The notes: a model not told the origin generated them from the letters alone. A stretch of 64,000 bases of DNA from Nocardia veterana NBRC 100344 (GCF_000308855.1 NZ_BAGM01000056.1:1-64000); one strand, 5' to 3'; positions 35,806 through 46,205 are shown, counted from the stretch's first letter. Made by a program: numbers and translations.

Positions 35806-36996
35806 ATGCCGAGCACGATCCCGAGATACAGACAACACTATCAAGATCGTATGCCGATCGCGGGTATCGGCGTGGTCAGCGGTTACGGCTGGGGCCGGGA
35901 GACGCTGTGGCGTGGTCTGAACAGCGGTAAAGCGGCCGCCGGCCTGTACCCCGGTTACGGGCCCGACCGCGACGAGTACGCCTGGGTGTCGGTGGTGCCC
36001 CCCGGCGGCGACGAATCCCTCGGTCCGAGCCGGTACGCGCGTGCGGTCCAGGAGGCCGCCCGGGAGGCGATCGCCGATGCCACCCGACGCGGCTGGCGGC
36101 CGGGCGGCACGGTCGGGGTGGTGCACGCGATCGTGCTCGGCGATGTGCGCGACTGGCAGGACTTCTACACCGCCGACGGGGGCCGGCGCCGGACGCGGGA
36201 CTACCTGCGGCTGCTGCCGTCCACGCCGATCTCGGTGCTGATGCAGGAATTCGGCTTCCACGGCCCGTCGATGAACGTCTCCGCGGCCTGTAGTTCCGCC
36301 AACGTCGGCCTGATCACCGCGCAGATGTGGCTCGACCAGGGCTTCGCCGACGACGTGATCTGCGTGACCACCGATCTGTCCGCGAGTCCGGAGATGGTGC
36401 ACCACTTCGTGCAGATGGGCGCGGCGGTCGCCGATGCCGAACCCCTCGACGCCTGCCGGCCGTTCCAGGCGGGCAGCCGCGGCTTCAGCTTCGGTGAGGC
36501 GTCGGTCGCGTTCGTCCTGTCCCGCCGAGCCGACCGACCGTACTGCGCGGTGCTCGGTGGGGCGATGACGAATGATGCTTATCACGTCGTCTCCGTGGAC
36601 CCGGGGATCGAGCGGATACTGGAGTGTGCACATCAGGCCCTGGACCGGGCGGGCGTGCGGCCTGCGGAGGTCGCGTACTACAACGCCCACGGGCCCGGGA
36701 CCCACCAGTCCGATGCCGCCGAGCGGATGCTGCTGGCGCAATTGTTCGACGATCGCCCGCAGATCTATTCGATCAAGCCGCTGACCGGGCACTGCATGGG
36801 CGCGGCGGCCGGCGTCGAGATCGCGGCGGCGGCGCTGGGCTACGAGCGCGGTGTGGTGGCGGCGCCACCGATCGTGGCCGAGGCGCACCCGCGCCTGCTG
36901 GACGGGCCGACCCCGTTCGAGGGCGGGGTCACCGTCAAGACCTCGCTCGGGATGGGCGGGCACAACTCCGTGGTCGTGCTCGGACCGGCGGACTAG
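35806..36996 (+). CDS. Beta-ketoacyl synthase (KAS, FabF-like)
   Basis: 396-residue decarboxylating condensing enzyme with the thiolase fold. The catalytic triad is present: Cys162 in VSAACSSAN, His295 in NAHGPGTH and Lys324/His329 in [15 protein letters not shown]. Length and motifs fit KAS II/FabF or secondary-metabolite ketosynthases. No acyl carrier protein, chain-length factor or acyltransferase lies nearby, so its partner carrier must be elsewhere. The ATG at 35806 has AGGAGCAGGA upstream. It ends 128 bases before uvrA. Confidence 0.88.
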   Translation: MPSTIPRYRQHYQDRMPIAGIGVVSGYGWGRETLWRGLNSGKAAAGLYPGYGPDRDEYAWVSVVPPGGDESLGPSRYARAVQEAAREAIADATRRGWRPGGTVGVVHAIVLGDVRDWQDFYTADGGRRRTRDYLRLLPSTPISVLMQEFGFHGPSMNVSAACSSANVGLITAQMWLDQGFADDVICVTTDLSASPEMVHHFVQMGAAVADAEPLDACRPFQAGSRGFSFGEASVAFVLSRRADRPYCAVLGGAMTNDAYHVVSVDPGIERILECAHQALDRAGVRPAEVAYYNAHGPGTHQSDAAERMLLAQLFDDRPQIYSIKPLTGHCMGAAAGVEIAAAALGYERGVVAAPPIVAEAHPRLLDGPTPFEGGVTVKTSLGMGGHNSVVVLGPAD

Positions 36997-37049
36997 TCGC
37001 CGCCGGGAACGACGCCGGCGCCTGGCCCGGACCCGGCGCCGCATCGAAC

Positions 37050-37072
37050 TTGTCGGTGGGTGTGCTTAGCAT
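37050..37072 (+). promoter_or_regulatory. RecA-independent DNA-damage promoter (PafBC type) of uvrA
   Basis: TTGTCGGTG (37050-37058), eight bases, then TAGCAT (37067-37072) matches RecA-NDp exactly and mirrors the uvrB promoter. Here a leader of about 45 bases with GAGAAGGGA precedes the GTG at 37125. Confidence 0.85.
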
Positions 37073-37124
37073 GGCGGCTGGGGGTGATTCTGGACGCCGA
37101 ATTTCGATCGAGAAGGGACAGCCG

Positions 37125-40079
37125 GTGGCGGATCTGTTGACCGTGCGCGGAGCTCGGGAGCACAACCTGAAGGGAGTGGACCTCGACCTGCCACGTGACA
37201 GCCTGATCGTGTTCACCGGGTTGTCCGGCTCCGGGAAGTCGAGCCTCGCCTTCGACACGATCTTCGCCGAGGGACAGCGCCGCTACGTCGAATCGCTGTC
37301 GGCCTATGCCCGCCAGTTCCTCGGGCAGATGGACAAGCCGGACGTCGACTTCATCGAGGGTTTGTCCCCGGCGGTGTCGATCGACCAGAAGTCGACCAAC
37401 CGCAATCCGCGCTCGACCGTCGGCACCATCACCGAGGTCTACGACTATCTACGTCTGCTCTACGCCCGTGCCGGTACGCCGCACTGCCCGACCTGTGGTG
37501 AGCTGATCGCCAAGCAGACTCCGCAGCAGATCGTGGACCAGGTGCTGGAGATGGAGGCCGGGACCCGCTTCCAGGTCCTCGCACCGGTGGTGCGCACCCG
37601 TAAGGGCGAATTCGTGGACCTGTTCGACCAGTTGAACACCCAGGGCTACTCCCGGGTGCGGGTGGACGGTGTGGTCTATCCACTCACCGAGCCGCCGAAG
37701 CTGAAGAAGCAGGAGAAGCACGACATCGAGGTCGTGGTGGATCGGCTCGCGGTCAAGCCGAGCTCGAAACAGCGCCTGACCGATTCGATCGAAACGGCAT
37801 TGCGGCTGGCCGACGGCATCGTGGTGCTGGATTTCGTCGATCGCGACGAGCACGCGCACGACCGCGAGCGGCGGTTCTCCGAGAAGCTGGCCTGCCCCAA
37901 CGGCCACCCCCTGGATATCGAGGATCTGGAACCGCGCTCGTTCTCGTTCAATTCGCCCTACGGCGCCTGCCCCGACTGCGCGGGCCTGGGTATCCGCAAG
38001 GAGGTCGACCCGGAGCTGGTGGTGCCGGACCCGGAGCTCAGCCTCAACGAGGGCGCGATCGCGCCGTGGTCGCGCGGACAGACCGCCGAATACTTCAACC
38101 GGTTGCTGTCCGGCCTGGCCGAAGCCATCGGATTCTCGATGGACGCCCCGTGGAATAGCTTGCCGCTCAAGGCCCGCAAGGCGGTGCTGGAGGGCAGCTC
38201 CGATCAGGTGCACGTGTCCTACACCAACCGCTACGGCCGCAAGCGGTCCTACTACGCGGATTTCGAGGGTGTGATGCCGTTCCTGCAGCGGCGACTGGAG
38301 AGCACCGAATCCGAGCAGATGAAAGAGCACTACGACGGGTACATGCGCGATGTGCCGTGCCCGGTGTGCCAGGGTGCGCGGCTGCGGCCGGAGATTCTCG
38401 CGGTCACCCTCAACGCCGAATCCGGTCGCCGCTCCATCGCCGAAGTGTGTGATCTGTCGATTCGCGACTGCTCGCGTTTCCTCAACTCGCTCGAGCTGGG
38501 TGAGCGGGAGGCCGCGATCGCGGGTCAGGTACTCAAGGAGATTCAGGCCCGGTTGGGGTTCCTGCTCGATGTCGGCCTGGAATATCTGACCCTCTCGCGG
38601 GCGGCGGCGACCCTGTCCGGTGGTGAGGCGCAGCGTATCCGGCTGGCCACCCAGATCGGCTCGGGCCTGGTCGGCGTGCTCTACGTGCTGGACGAACCGT
38701 CGATCGGTCTGCATCAGCGGGACAACCGCCGACTGATCGAAACCCTCACCCGGCTACGGGATCTCGGGAACACCCTGATCGTGGTCGAACACGACGAGGA
38801 CACCATTCACGCCTCGGACTGGGTGGTCGATATCGGCCCGCTCGCCGGTGAACACGGCGGTCAGGTCGTCTACAGCGGTCCGTATCCCGGACTGCTCGCG
38901 GATCCGAATTCGCTCACCGGCGCGTATCTGTCGGGCCGGGAGGCGATCGAGGTCCCGCTCATGCGGCGGCCGGTGTCGAAGAAGAAGCAGCTCACCGTCG
39001 TCGGCGCGAGCGAACACAACCTGCGGGGCATCGACGTCGCCTTCCCGCTGGGCGTGCTCACCTCGGTCACCGGCGTCTCCGGCTCGGGTAAGTCGACACT
39101 GGTCAACGACATCCTGGCGACCGTCCTGGCCAACAAACTCAACGGCGCGCGGCAGGTGCCCGGCCGGCACACCCGCATCAACGGACTCGATCATCTGGAC
39201 AAACTGGTGCAGGTCGATCAGTCGCCGATCGGCCGGACGCCGCGCTCGAATCCGGCCACCTACACCGGAGTCTTCGACAAGATCCGGACGCTGTTCGCGG
39301 CTACCACCGAGGCCAAGGTGCGCGGTTACCAGCCGGGGCGGTTCTCGTTCAACGTCAAAGGCGGCCGTTGCGAGGCCTGTTCGGGCGACGGCACATTGAA
39401 GATCGAGATGAACTTCCTGCCGGATGTGTACGTGCCGTGCGAGGTGTGCCATGGCGCTCGGTACAACCGGGAGACGCTCGAGGTGCACTACAAGGGCAAG
39501 ACCATCGCCGAGGTGCTGGATATGCCGATCGAGGAGGCCGCCGAATTCTTCGAACCGGTCACCTCGATCCATCGGTATCTCAAGACCCTCGTCGATGTCG
39601 GGCTCGGTTATGTGCGCCTGGGGCAGAGCGCGCCGACGCTGTCCGGTGGTGAGGCGCAGCGGGTGAAGCTGGCGGCGGAACTGCAGAAGCGGTCCACCGG
39701 TCGTACCGTCTACATCCTCGACGAGCCCACCACGGGTCTGCACTTCGAAGACATCCGCAAACTGCTCGGCGTCATCAACGGTCTGGTGGACAAGGGCAAC
39801 ACCGTGATCGTCATCGAGCACAACCTCGACGTGATCAAGACCTCCGACTGGGTGATCGACATGGGGCCCGAGGGCGGGTCCGGCGGTGGCACGGTGATCG
39901 CGCAGGGCACGCCGGAAGATGTTGCGGCCGTGGCCGAGAGCTACACCGGGCAGTTCCTGCGCGAGGTGCTCGGCAAGCCGGGTGCCGCGGCGACCACAAG
40001 CACCAAGGCGAAGAAGCCCGCGGCCAAAACCGCAGCGCGCAAGACCACCGCTCGCCGCCGGACCGCTGCGGTCGGCTGA
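37125..40079 (+). CDS. uvrA: Excinuclease ABC subunit A
   Basis: 984-residue UvrA, the DNA-damage sensor of nucleotide excision repair. It has two ABC ATPase halves: Walker A1 [16 protein letters not shown] near residue 31 and Walker A2 [11 protein letters not shown] in the second half. Signature segments are [13 protein letters not shown] and [13 protein letters not shown]. Zinc fingers include the CPTC/CP-type pair in the insertion and [27 protein letters not shown] in the second half. A basic Lys/Ala/Thr-rich tail ends the protein. The GTG at 37125 is preceded by GAGAAGGGA and matches the M. tuberculosis N-terminus. It acts with UvrB encoded 10 kb upstream. Confidence 0.97.
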   Translation: MADLLTVRGAREHNLKGVDLDLPRDSLIVFTGLSGSGKSSLAFDTIFAEGQRRYVESLSAYARQFLGQMDKPDVDFIEGLSPAVSIDQKSTNRNPRSTVGTITEVYDYLRLLYARAGTPHCPTCGELIAKQTPQQIVDQVLEMEAGTRFQVLAPVVRTRKGEFVDLFDQLNTQGYSRVRVDGVVYPLTEPPKLKKQEKHDIEVVVDRLAVKPSSKQRLTDSIETALRLADGIVVLDFVDRDEHAHDRERRFSEKLACPNGHPLDIEDLEPRSFSFNSPYGACPDCAGLGIRKEVDPELVVPDPELSLNEGAIAPWSRGQTAEYFNRLLSGLAEAIGFSMDAPWNSLPLKARKAVLEGSSDQVHVSYTNRYGRKRSYYADFEGVMPFLQRRLESTESEQMKEHYDGYMRDVPCPVCQGARLRPEILAVTLNAESGRRSIAEVCDLSIRDCSRFLNSLELGEREAAIAGQVLKEIQARLGFLLDVGLEYLTLSRAAATLSGGEAQRIRLATQIGSGLVGVLYVLDEPSIGLHQRDNRRLIETLTRLRDLGNTLIVVEHDEDTIHASDWVVDIGPLAGEHGGQVVYSGPYPGLLADPNSLTGAYLSGREAIEVPLMRRPVSKKKQLTVVGASEHNLRGIDVAFPLGVLTSVTGVSGSGKSTLVNDILATVLANKLNGARQVPGRHTRINGLDHLDKLVQVDQSPIGRTPRSNPATYTGVFDKIRTLFAATTEAKVRGYQPGRFSFNVKGGRCEACSGDGTLKIEMNFLPDVYVPCEVCHGARYNRETLEVHYKGKTIAEVLDMPIEEAAEFFEPVTSIHRYLKTLVDVGLGYVRLGQSAPTLSGGEAQRVKLAAELQKRSTGRTVYILDEPTTGLHFEDIRKLLGVINGLVDKGNTVIVIEHNLDVIKTSDWVIDMGPEGGSGGGTVIAQGTPEDVAAVAESYTGQFLREVLGKPGAAATTSTKAKKPAAKTAARKTTARRRTAAVG

Positions 40080-40088
40080 TGCGGCGCG

Positions 40089-40123
40089 CTGCGCGACCCA
40101 CCGGTCTCCGGCGGGTCGCGCAG
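40089..40123. terminator. uvrA terminator, bidirectional
   Basis: CTGCGCGACCC (40089-40099) pairs with GGGTCGCGCAG (40113-40123). It begins nine bases after the uvrA stop, between convergent genes. Confidence 0.8.
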
Positions 40124-40154
40124 AGCCGGCACCGTGCCCTCCGCGGGTACCGGA

Positions 40155-41453
40155 TCAGACGGCGTCCCAGCTCTCCGCCCCGCGCCGGCGGCCGAGCTGG
40201 CGACGCCGGAAGAAGACCTCCTCCACCGAAACCGAACCGGCCGCCACCGCTGCGGCGATCGTGGCCAGCCGCGGATCGTCGTTGCGTTCGTCCAGATGCC
40301 ATTGCACACCGGCGCGGCGTTCGGGCGGCAGTGCTGCCCAGATGCTGCCAATGCGCGCCTGCACCGAACGGTCGCCCGCCGCAACGATTTCCAGTAGCGC
40401 GGGCCACAGATCGGCCTCGGTCGCATGCGACGGCAGCGTCGCGATGAGGGCATCCGCCTGCTGGGCGAACATCCGGGCCAGTTCCGGGCGCAGCGCACCG
40501 TCCGTCTGCGCCAGCACAGCGAACAGACCGCGCCACGGCGCCGGGTCGGAGCAGTCGGCCAGCCCCTGTACCAGGGCGGCGGCCACCGCGGTATCGGCGA
40601 AGATCGGCAGCCTGGCGATCGTGGCCACGGCGGGCGGGTGCATGGCGGCGAAGAAGACGGTCAAATCCCGGACCGCGTTCCCGTGGATCGCGGTCACCAC
40701 CAGATCGCACAGCGCGCCGGGCGAACCCACCTGGACGGCGATATCGCCAACGGCCGCAACGACATCGGCGTCGCAGCGGGCGAAAATAGACAGCGCGGCC
40801 AGGCACAGTTCCGGTGAACCGTGGAGCACCGTGTGCAGCATCCGCGGCATCCGGCGGGCCGGGCCGGTGAGCAGCTGACGCAGCACGGAGGTCAGTGCGG
40901 TCGTGGAGTACGCGAACGATGCCGAGAAGATCAACCCCTCGTCGTCGGGGACGCCGCGTTCCACCGCCGCGATCAATCGCGGGGTGGCGTAGCCCAGAAA
41001 CGGTCCCGCCGTGATGTAGTCACGGCGGCGCAGCACCTCGTTGAGGATGTGCACGATCGGCTCGGGCGGCGCGATATCGGCCAGTTCGCCGACGGTGCGG
41101 GGGTCGAGGTACGGCGCGCAGTCGGCGGCATAACCGACACCCAGCAGCGCCACGGTCTCGGCGGCCTTCTTCGGGTGGTCGATGCCGACCGCGCCGGCGG
41201 CCCGGCCGGTCAGCGCCGGTGGCACGAGCTTCTGCACCAGCGGCATCGAGATACTGAGCGGGATGATCGGCACCAATCGGCTGATCCGCCGGAAGGTTTC
41301 GGCATGTTGGTCGAAGATGATCGCCGCCATGCGCTGCTGAATATCGTGCAGGTGGTGTGCGCCCAGTCGTTCGAGGTGGGCGATCCGTTCCGGCGGAACG
41401 TGCAGGGTGCGGGCCAGCAGGATGAGTTGTGCGCGGGTTACCGGATCCGTCAT
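40155..41453 (-). CDS. Uncharacterised helical protein
   Basis: 432 residues with no family I can name. The sequence is rich in short amphipathic helices (LARTLHVPPERIAHLERLG, LVQKLVPPALTGRAAGAVG, VAAALVQGLADC, PELARMFAQQADALIATL) in a HEAT-like or MgtE-N-like rhythm. It lacks a signal peptide; one segment (SRLVPIIPLSISMPLVQKLVPPAL) is hydrophobic but carries charges. The ATG at 41453 overlaps the TGA of the small gene upstream by one base (TGATG), so the two products are co-translated and may act together. Conserved helical repeats suggest a scaffold or binding role, which is inference. Confidence 0.6.
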   Translation of the reverse strand: MTDPVTRAQLILLARTLHVPPERIAHLERLGAHHLHDIQQRMAAIIFDQHAETFRRISRLVPIIPLSISMPLVQKLVPPALTGRAAGAVGIDHPKKAAETVALLGVGYAADCAPYLDPRTVGELADIAPPEPIVHILNEVLRRRDYITAGPFLGYATPRLIAAVERGVPDDEGLIFSASFAYSTTALTSVLRQLLTGPARRMPRMLHTVLHGSPELCLAALSIFARCDADVVAAVGDIAVQVGSPGALCDLVVTAIHGNAVRDLTVFFAAMHPPAVATIARLPIFADTAVAAALVQGLADCSDPAPWRGLFAVLAQTDGALRPELARMFAQQADALIATLPSHATEADLWPALLEIVAAGDRSVQARIGSIWAALPPERRAGVQWHLDERNDDPRLATIAAAVAAGSVSVEEVFFRRRQLGRRRGAESWDAV

Positions 41454-41674
41454 CAGTCCAGCAGATTCCCGAACATGACCTTCTTCGCCGGTCCCCGCAG
41501 CGGTCGCGGCAGGGCTCCGATCATCGCATCCACTGCGTGCGAGAGGCCCTGCGCCTCGGCACGTTTGGCGGCGGCGAACAGGGCCGCCAGGTCGGCGCAT
41601 TCCGCATCGGTCAGCAGATCCGTGGCGGGCAGTGGCCCGCCGAGTTCGTTGTCCAGATCACCTCTGGCCGTCAT
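41453..41674 (-). CDS. Small uncharacterised protein, coupled to downstream gene
   Basis: 73 residues, alanine-rich and predicted helical (LLTDAECADLAALFAAAKRAEAQGLSHAVDAMIG), ending in a conserved-looking RPLRGPAKKVMFGNLLD. No family recognised. The stop codon shares one base with the start of the 432-residue protein, which is the best evidence that both are real and act together. GGGG lies close upstream of the ATG. Confidence 0.6.
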   Translation of the reverse strand: MTARGDLDNELGGPLPATDLLTDAECADLAALFAAAKRAEAQGLSHAVDAMIGALPRPLRGPAKKVMFGNLLD

Positions 41675-41892
41675 GGTGCACCCCGGTATCTTCGCTTCTT
41701 CCGCTGGAACGTACCCACGGAGACCTCGGGCGAATCATAGAAGCGATCTATGGGACGCCGGGGCGAAATGTGGTGGCTTTGGGCCACTTCACCGCCGCAC
41801 CCGGCCGTGCTCGAGGACGACAACGAGACCGCGCGAACGACCGCGGGACTGCCGCGTGCGAATCGAGCCGTGGAACCTGCGACGATCGAGAG

Positions 41893-42861
41893 ATGGCGAT
41901 TCCGACTGCATTCACCGAACTCCTCCGCGTCCGGCATCCGATCGTGTCCGCGCCGATGGGTGGTGAGGCCGGGGGAGCGCTGGCCGCCGCGGTGTCCGAG
42001 GGCGGCGGCCTCGGTTTGATCGGCGGCGGTCGCGGCGATCGGGATTGGGTCGAGCGGGAACTGCGCCTGGTGACCGAGAACACCACGGCCCCATGGGGAA
42101 TCGGATTTCTGAGCTGGGCGATCGACCGGGCCGTGCTCGAGCACGCGCTGGCCTGGCAGCCGGCGGCGGTGCTGCTGTCGTTCGGCGACCCGACGCCGCT
42201 GGCGGCGACGGTTCGAGACGCCGGGGCGATTCTCATCGCGCAGGTCACCGACGTGACCGAAGCGCAGGTGGCGTTGGATGCCGGTGCGGAGGTGCTGGTG
42301 GCGCAGGGCAGCGACGCCGGCGGGCACTGCGCCGCCGCGGGAATCGGAACGCTGTCGTTCGTGCCGACGGTCGTCGATCTGGCCGGGTCGGTGCCGGTCC
42401 TGGCGGCGGGCGGTATCGCCGACGGGCGGGCGATCGCGGCGGCGCTGGCCCTGGGCGCCGCCGGCGCGATGCTCGGCACCCGCTTCGAGGCCACCCACGA
42501 GGCATTGGTGACCGGTCCGGTGAGCAAGGCGTTGGTCGATGCCCGCGGTGCCGACACCGAGGTGAACTGGACCCTCGATATCGCGCGCGGCGCGCCCTGG
42601 CCGGAGAAGTATCCCGCCCGCACCCTGCGCAATGCCTTCCTCGACCGATGGCGCGGTCGAGACGACGAGTTGCGCGCCGACGAGGCCGCCCTGCGCGAGT
42701 ATCGCGCGGCCGCCGCCCGCGACGATGTTGCCGCCGTCCCGGTCTGGGCGGGCCAGGCCGTCGACCGCGTCGCCTCGATTGCCTCGGCCACCGAACTGGT
42801 CGGCGAGCTGGCGGCGGACACCGAAGCGGCCCTTCGTCGTATTTCCTTGCGCGGCAACTGA
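41893..42861 (+). CDS. Nitronate monooxygenase family flavoprotein
   Basis: 322-residue FMN-dependent TIM-barrel enzyme of the nitronate monooxygenase / 2-nitropropane dioxygenase family. The N-terminus PIVSAPMGG and VSEGGGLGLIGGG, AQGSDAGGHC (with the His of the active site), VPVLAAGGIADGRAIAAALALGA and GAMLGTRFEATHEA are diagnostic. It oxidises alkyl nitronates or propionate-3-nitronate, thereby detoxifying them. The ATG at 41893 opens the barrel directly; the frame is open to 41632 upstream but without similarity. Confidence 0.88.
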   Translation: MAIPTAFTELLRVRHPIVSAPMGGEAGGALAAAVSEGGGLGLIGGGRGDRDWVERELRLVTENTTAPWGIGFLSWAIDRAVLEHALAWQPAAVLLSFGDPTPLAATVRDAGAILIAQVTDVTEAQVALDAGAEVLVAQGSDAGGHCAAAGIGTLSFVPTVVDLAGSVPVLAAGGIADGRAIAAALALGAAGAMLGTRFEATHEALVTGPVSKALVDARGADTEVNWTLDIARGAPWPEKYPARTLRNAFLDRWRGRDDELRADEAALREYRAAAARDDVAAVPVWAGQAVDRVASIASATELVGELAADTEAALRRISLRGN

Positions 42862-42930
42862 TTGCGGCCGGCCCGGCCCGGCTCCACTCCGATGCGCGGC
42901 ACCTGTCCGGCTGTCGAGTGAGCCCCGGCC

Positions 42931-42960
42931 TTGACGGCCCCTGTCGCCGGGCGTCATTAT
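42931..42960 (+). promoter_or_regulatory. Promoter of methyltransferase-TetR operon
   Basis: TTGACG (42931-42936) and CATTAT (42955-42960) are 18 bases apart. The -10 lies within the left arm of the large palindrome. Confidence 0.6.
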
Positions 42961-42992
42961 GAACACACGTTCATGAACAAGTGTTCATAATG
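42955..42992. promoter_or_regulatory. Triple palindromic TetR-type operator
   Basis: CATTATGAACAC (42955-42966) and GTGTTCATAATG (42981-42992) are perfect 12-base arms. The 14-base centre contains a further palindrome, GTTCATGAAC (42969-42978). Four GTTCAT/ATGAAC half-sites therefore recur over the -10 and transcription start. Confidence 0.75.
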
Positions 42993-43007
42993 CGGGAGGA
43001 GACCGTG

Positions 43008-43835
43008 ATGGCCGAGATCGTCAACACCGCGCAAGCCGAGGCGTGGAACGGATATGAAGGGGAACACTGGGCCGGCCATGTGGACCGATACGACGCGGTG
43101 AACGCCGGAATCAACGAACCGTTGCTCTCCGCCGCGCGGCTGACGGCAGGGGATCGGGTGCTCGATATCGGGTGCGGGAACGGGCAATTGACGCGGCTCG
43201 CGGCGCGGCGTGTCCGGACTGCCACCGGTGTCGATCTGTCCGGGCCGATGCTTGCCCGGGCTCGGCAGCTCGCCACGGAGCAGGGCGTGGACAACGTGTC
43301 GTTCCACCAGGGCGATGCGCAGGTGTTCGAGTTCGACCCGGGCTCGTTCGACGTGGCGCTGAGCCGCTACGGCATCATGTTCTTCGCCGACCCGGTCGCG
43401 GCCTTCGCCAATATCGCCCGGGCGCTGGTGCCCGGCGGCCGGCTCGCGATCGCCGTGCCGATTCTCGCGGGGTCGCAGGTCGGAGCCGTCTTCGCCGCGA
43501 TCGCCACCCACTTGCCGGGATTCGGGATCGGGCACGGGTTCAGCGCTTTCGCCGATCCGGGGGCCACGGCGGAACTACTGGGTGCCGCCGGATTCACCGA
43601 CGTCACCAACGAGCGGGTCGACACCGTCGGTGTCTGGGGTGCCGATGTCGCCGACGCCACCGAATTCATGCTCGGGTGGGGCCCCGTGCGATACCACCGG
43701 CAACGCAACGATTTCGCCACCGACGACGCGGTTCGCGCGGCGCTCGGTACCGCCCTGGCACCCTACGCCGGGGATGAGGCGATCCGGCTGCGCTCGGCCT
43801 CCCGGCTCATCACGGCCACGGTCGCACTACCGTAG
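43008..43835 (+). CDS. Class I SAM-dependent methyltransferase (Methyltransf_11)
   Basis: 275 residues. The N-terminal AWNGYEGEHWAGHVDRYDAVN precedes motif I (VLDIGCGNGQLTRLA), the acidic strand end (TGVDLSGPMLARAR), FDVALSRYGIMFFADP and GGRLAIAVPILAGS. This resembles UbiE-like and small-molecule methyltransferases; the substrate is unknown. GGGAGGAG precedes the start codon; an ATG at 43008 is preferred over the GTG at 43005. The TetR gene starts five bases after its stop, so the pair is one operon under the upstream palindrome. Confidence 0.85.
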   Translation: MAEIVNTAQAEAWNGYEGEHWAGHVDRYDAVNAGINEPLLSAARLTAGDRVLDIGCGNGQLTRLAARRVRTATGVDLSGPMLARARQLATEQGVDNVSFHQGDAQVFEFDPGSFDVALSRYGIMFFADPVAAFANIARALVPGGRLAIAVPILAGSQVGAVFAAIATHLPGFGIGHGFSAFADPGATAELLGAAGFTDVTNERVDTVGVWGADVADATEFMLGWGPVRYHRQRNDFATDDAVRAALGTALAPYAGDEAIRLRSASRLITATVALP

Positions 43836-43840
43836 GTTTC

Positions 43841-44485
43841 ATGTCACCCAGACGGGCAGCGGCACTGCACGACCGCGACATTCCCGATCTCCGCGCTCAT
43901 CTGATCGCGACCGCCGAGAAATTGTTCGCCGACCAGGGCAGTGCCGGGCTGACCGTCCGTGCCATCGCGCGGGCGGCCGGGGTGTCCGACGGGGTGCTCT
44001 ACAACCATTTCGCGGACAAGGAGGAACTCCTCGCCGCCGCGCTGCGCGCCCACGTCGACTCGGTCGGCCGCGGCTTCGGACCGCTGCCTGCACCCGGCAG
44101 CGCCACCGTGGCGGAGAACCTGATGGTCTGCCTGCGGCAGGGCCTGGCCCTCCATCGGGCGGTGCTGCCCGTGTTCGCGGGTTTGCTCACCCAGCCGGCC
44201 GTCCTGGCCCGCTTCGCCGAAGCCGAAGGGCGGCAACGACTCTGGCGCGACGAACTGATCGATTATCTGCGCGCCGAACGCGAACTGGGCCGATTGGCGG
44301 CGGAAGCGGATGTCGAGGCGGCGGCTGCCGTGCTGGTGGGCATCTGTCACGACGAGGTGCTGTCGGCGCTGCTCGCCGGTGCGTCACATCCGGCCGACCC
44401 GCCGCCGCTCGAATCCGTCGTCGCGACCCTGCTGCGGGGGATCGCCCCGAACCGGCCGGAATCCACGCCCGGTGGAGCCGAGTGA
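43841..44485 (+). CDS. TetR-family transcriptional regulator
   Basis: 214-residue TetR regulator. The N-terminal helix-turn-helix (about 18-65) has AEKLFADQGSAGLTVRAIARAAGVSDGVLYNHFADKEELLAAAL, the canonical pattern. The helical C-terminal ligand domain is variable. It is cotranscribed with the methyltransferase and probably represses this operon by binding the palindrome over its promoter. The inducer is likely a substrate or product of the methyltransferase; that is inference. Confidence 0.9.
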   Translation: MSPRRAAALHDRDIPDLRAHLIATAEKLFADQGSAGLTVRAIARAAGVSDGVLYNHFADKEELLAAALRAHVDSVGRGFGPLPAPGSATVAENLMVCLRQGLALHRAVLPVFAGLLTQPAVLARFAEAEGRQRLWRDELIDYLRAERELGRLAAEADVEAAAAVLVGICHDEVLSALLAGASHPADPPPLESVVATLLRGIAPNRPESTPGGAE

Positions 44486-44528
44486 GGCCGGCTTCGCGGG
44501 GCGCGCGTTACCCGGAGGGGTCGGGCGC

Positions 44529-44900
44529 TCAGTAGACCGGTCCGGTGTACTTCTCGCCCGGTCCCGCACCGGGTGCGTCCGGATGCGCCGACGATTCGCG
44601 GAACGCGCGCTGCAGCGACTGCAGGCCCTCGCGAATCGGTCCGGCGTGCGGGCCGAGGTATTCCACCGAGGCGGTCACCAGTCCCGCGAGCGCGGTGATG
44701 ACGCGACGGGCCTCGTCGAGGTCGCGGCGCGGGCTGGAATCGGGGTCCTCGTCGGCCAGACCGAGCTTTTCGGCGGCCGAACTCATCAGCATCACCGCGG
44801 CCCGGCTGATCACCTCGACAGCGGGGATATCGGCCAGTTCCCGGACGTTCTCCGCCTCGTCGGACACGGTCGGGATGGGGTCGCCGGCATGCTCGCTCAT
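44529..44900 (-). CDS. DUF1844 family protein
   Basis: 123 residues. Core VREL.DIPAVEVISRAAVMLMSSAAEKLGL and DLDEARRVITALAGLVTASVEYLG match the DUF1844 pattern found next to infC in many actinobacteria. Function unknown; the short helical fold has no enzyme motif. The C-terminus is Pro/Gly-rich (APGAGPGEKYTGPVY). Divergent from the infC operon. Confidence 0.82.
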   Translation of the reverse strand: MSEHAGDPIPTVSDEAENVRELADIPAVEVISRAAVMLMSSAAEKLGLADEDPDSSPRRDLDEARRVITALAGLVTASVEYLGPHAGPIREGLQSLQRAFRESSAHPDAPGAGPGEKYTGPVY

Positions 44901-44950
44901 ATCCGTAGCATGTCATCGAGTTCGTGCCGACGGGTTGCGGGGGCGGCCGA

Positions 44951-44981
44951 TTGGGAGTAGAGGCCCATCCGGTGTTAAAGT
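44951..44981 (+). promoter_or_regulatory. Candidate infC operon promoter
   Basis: TTGGGA (44951-44956) and TAAAGT (44976-44981), 19 bases apart. Transcription from here gives a leader of about 315 bases. Confidence 0.4.
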
Positions 44982-45111
44982 GGTCGGCGACGACCGCCCC
45001 GGTCCCGCGTTGGAACCGATCCAGCTCACCGGCTCGGGGCTGTAAGTGGAGCCCGACTCCCACCACCGGCCGGCCTGCGTGCCTGGCTCGATGGTCCGGT
45101 CACCCGCCGCG

Positions 45112-45230
45112 ACGGCGGGTTCTCGTTCGGATTCGTCCGTGACGAGGTCGAGGTGGCAACCCGCGTGACGGGTGCCCGCGACGACCGGTCGACATTCGGG
45201 CCCCGTAGCGGTGAAATACCGCGACGGGGC
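45112..45230 (+). promoter_or_regulatory. infC leader with two terminator-like hairpins
   Basis: Hairpin 1: ACCCGCCG (45112-45119) with CGGCGGGT (45123-45130), followed by TCTCGTTC. Hairpin 2: GCCCCGT (45200-45206) with ACGGGGC (45224-45230), plus inner GCGGT/ACCGC, followed by TTTCGTGTTG. Both lie inside the leader rather than after a gene, so they look like attenuators. Confidence 0.55.
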
Positions 45231-45302
45231 TTTCGTGTTGGGTATGGGGTTGCAGTTGTTGCTCGCGGTCGTTGGATGACACCGCTTGACCTAGGAGGCC
45301 CC

Positions 45303-45944
<642 letters not shown>

Positions 45945-46010
45945 ACCGATACAGCCCGGCGGTATCGCAGGAATGCGATGCCGCCGGAACGAGACGAGAT
46001 TGAGGAATCC

Positions 46011-46205
46011 ATGCCGAAGATGAAGAGCCACAGCGGCACCTCGAAGCGATTCAAGGTGTCCGGTCGCGGCAAGCTGCTGCGCCAGCAGGCGAACCGTCGC
46101 CACCTGCTCGAGCACAAGCCGAGCCGCCGGACTCGTCGTCTGGACGGCACGGAGGTCGTCGCGCCCGCTGACGTGCGTCGCGTGAAGAAGCTGCTCGGTA
46201 TCTGA
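46011..46205 (+). CDS. rpmI: 50S ribosomal protein L35
   Basis: 64-residue L35 (bL35), a small basic component of the 50S subunit. The sequence [21 protein letters not shown] and the [29 protein letters not shown] ending are characteristic. AGGAATCC precedes the ATG. It lies 66 bases after infC in the conserved infC-rpmI-rplT operon. Confidence 0.97.
   Translation: MPKMKSHSGTSKRFKVSGRGKLLRQQANRRHLLEHKPSRRTRRLDGTEVVAPADVRRVKKLLGI

Noticed and set aside
37041-37060. A possible LexA box (GAAC) upstream of uvrA
   Set aside because: GAACTTGTCGGT lacks the second half-site GTTC; the sequence is explained by the RecA-NDp motif.
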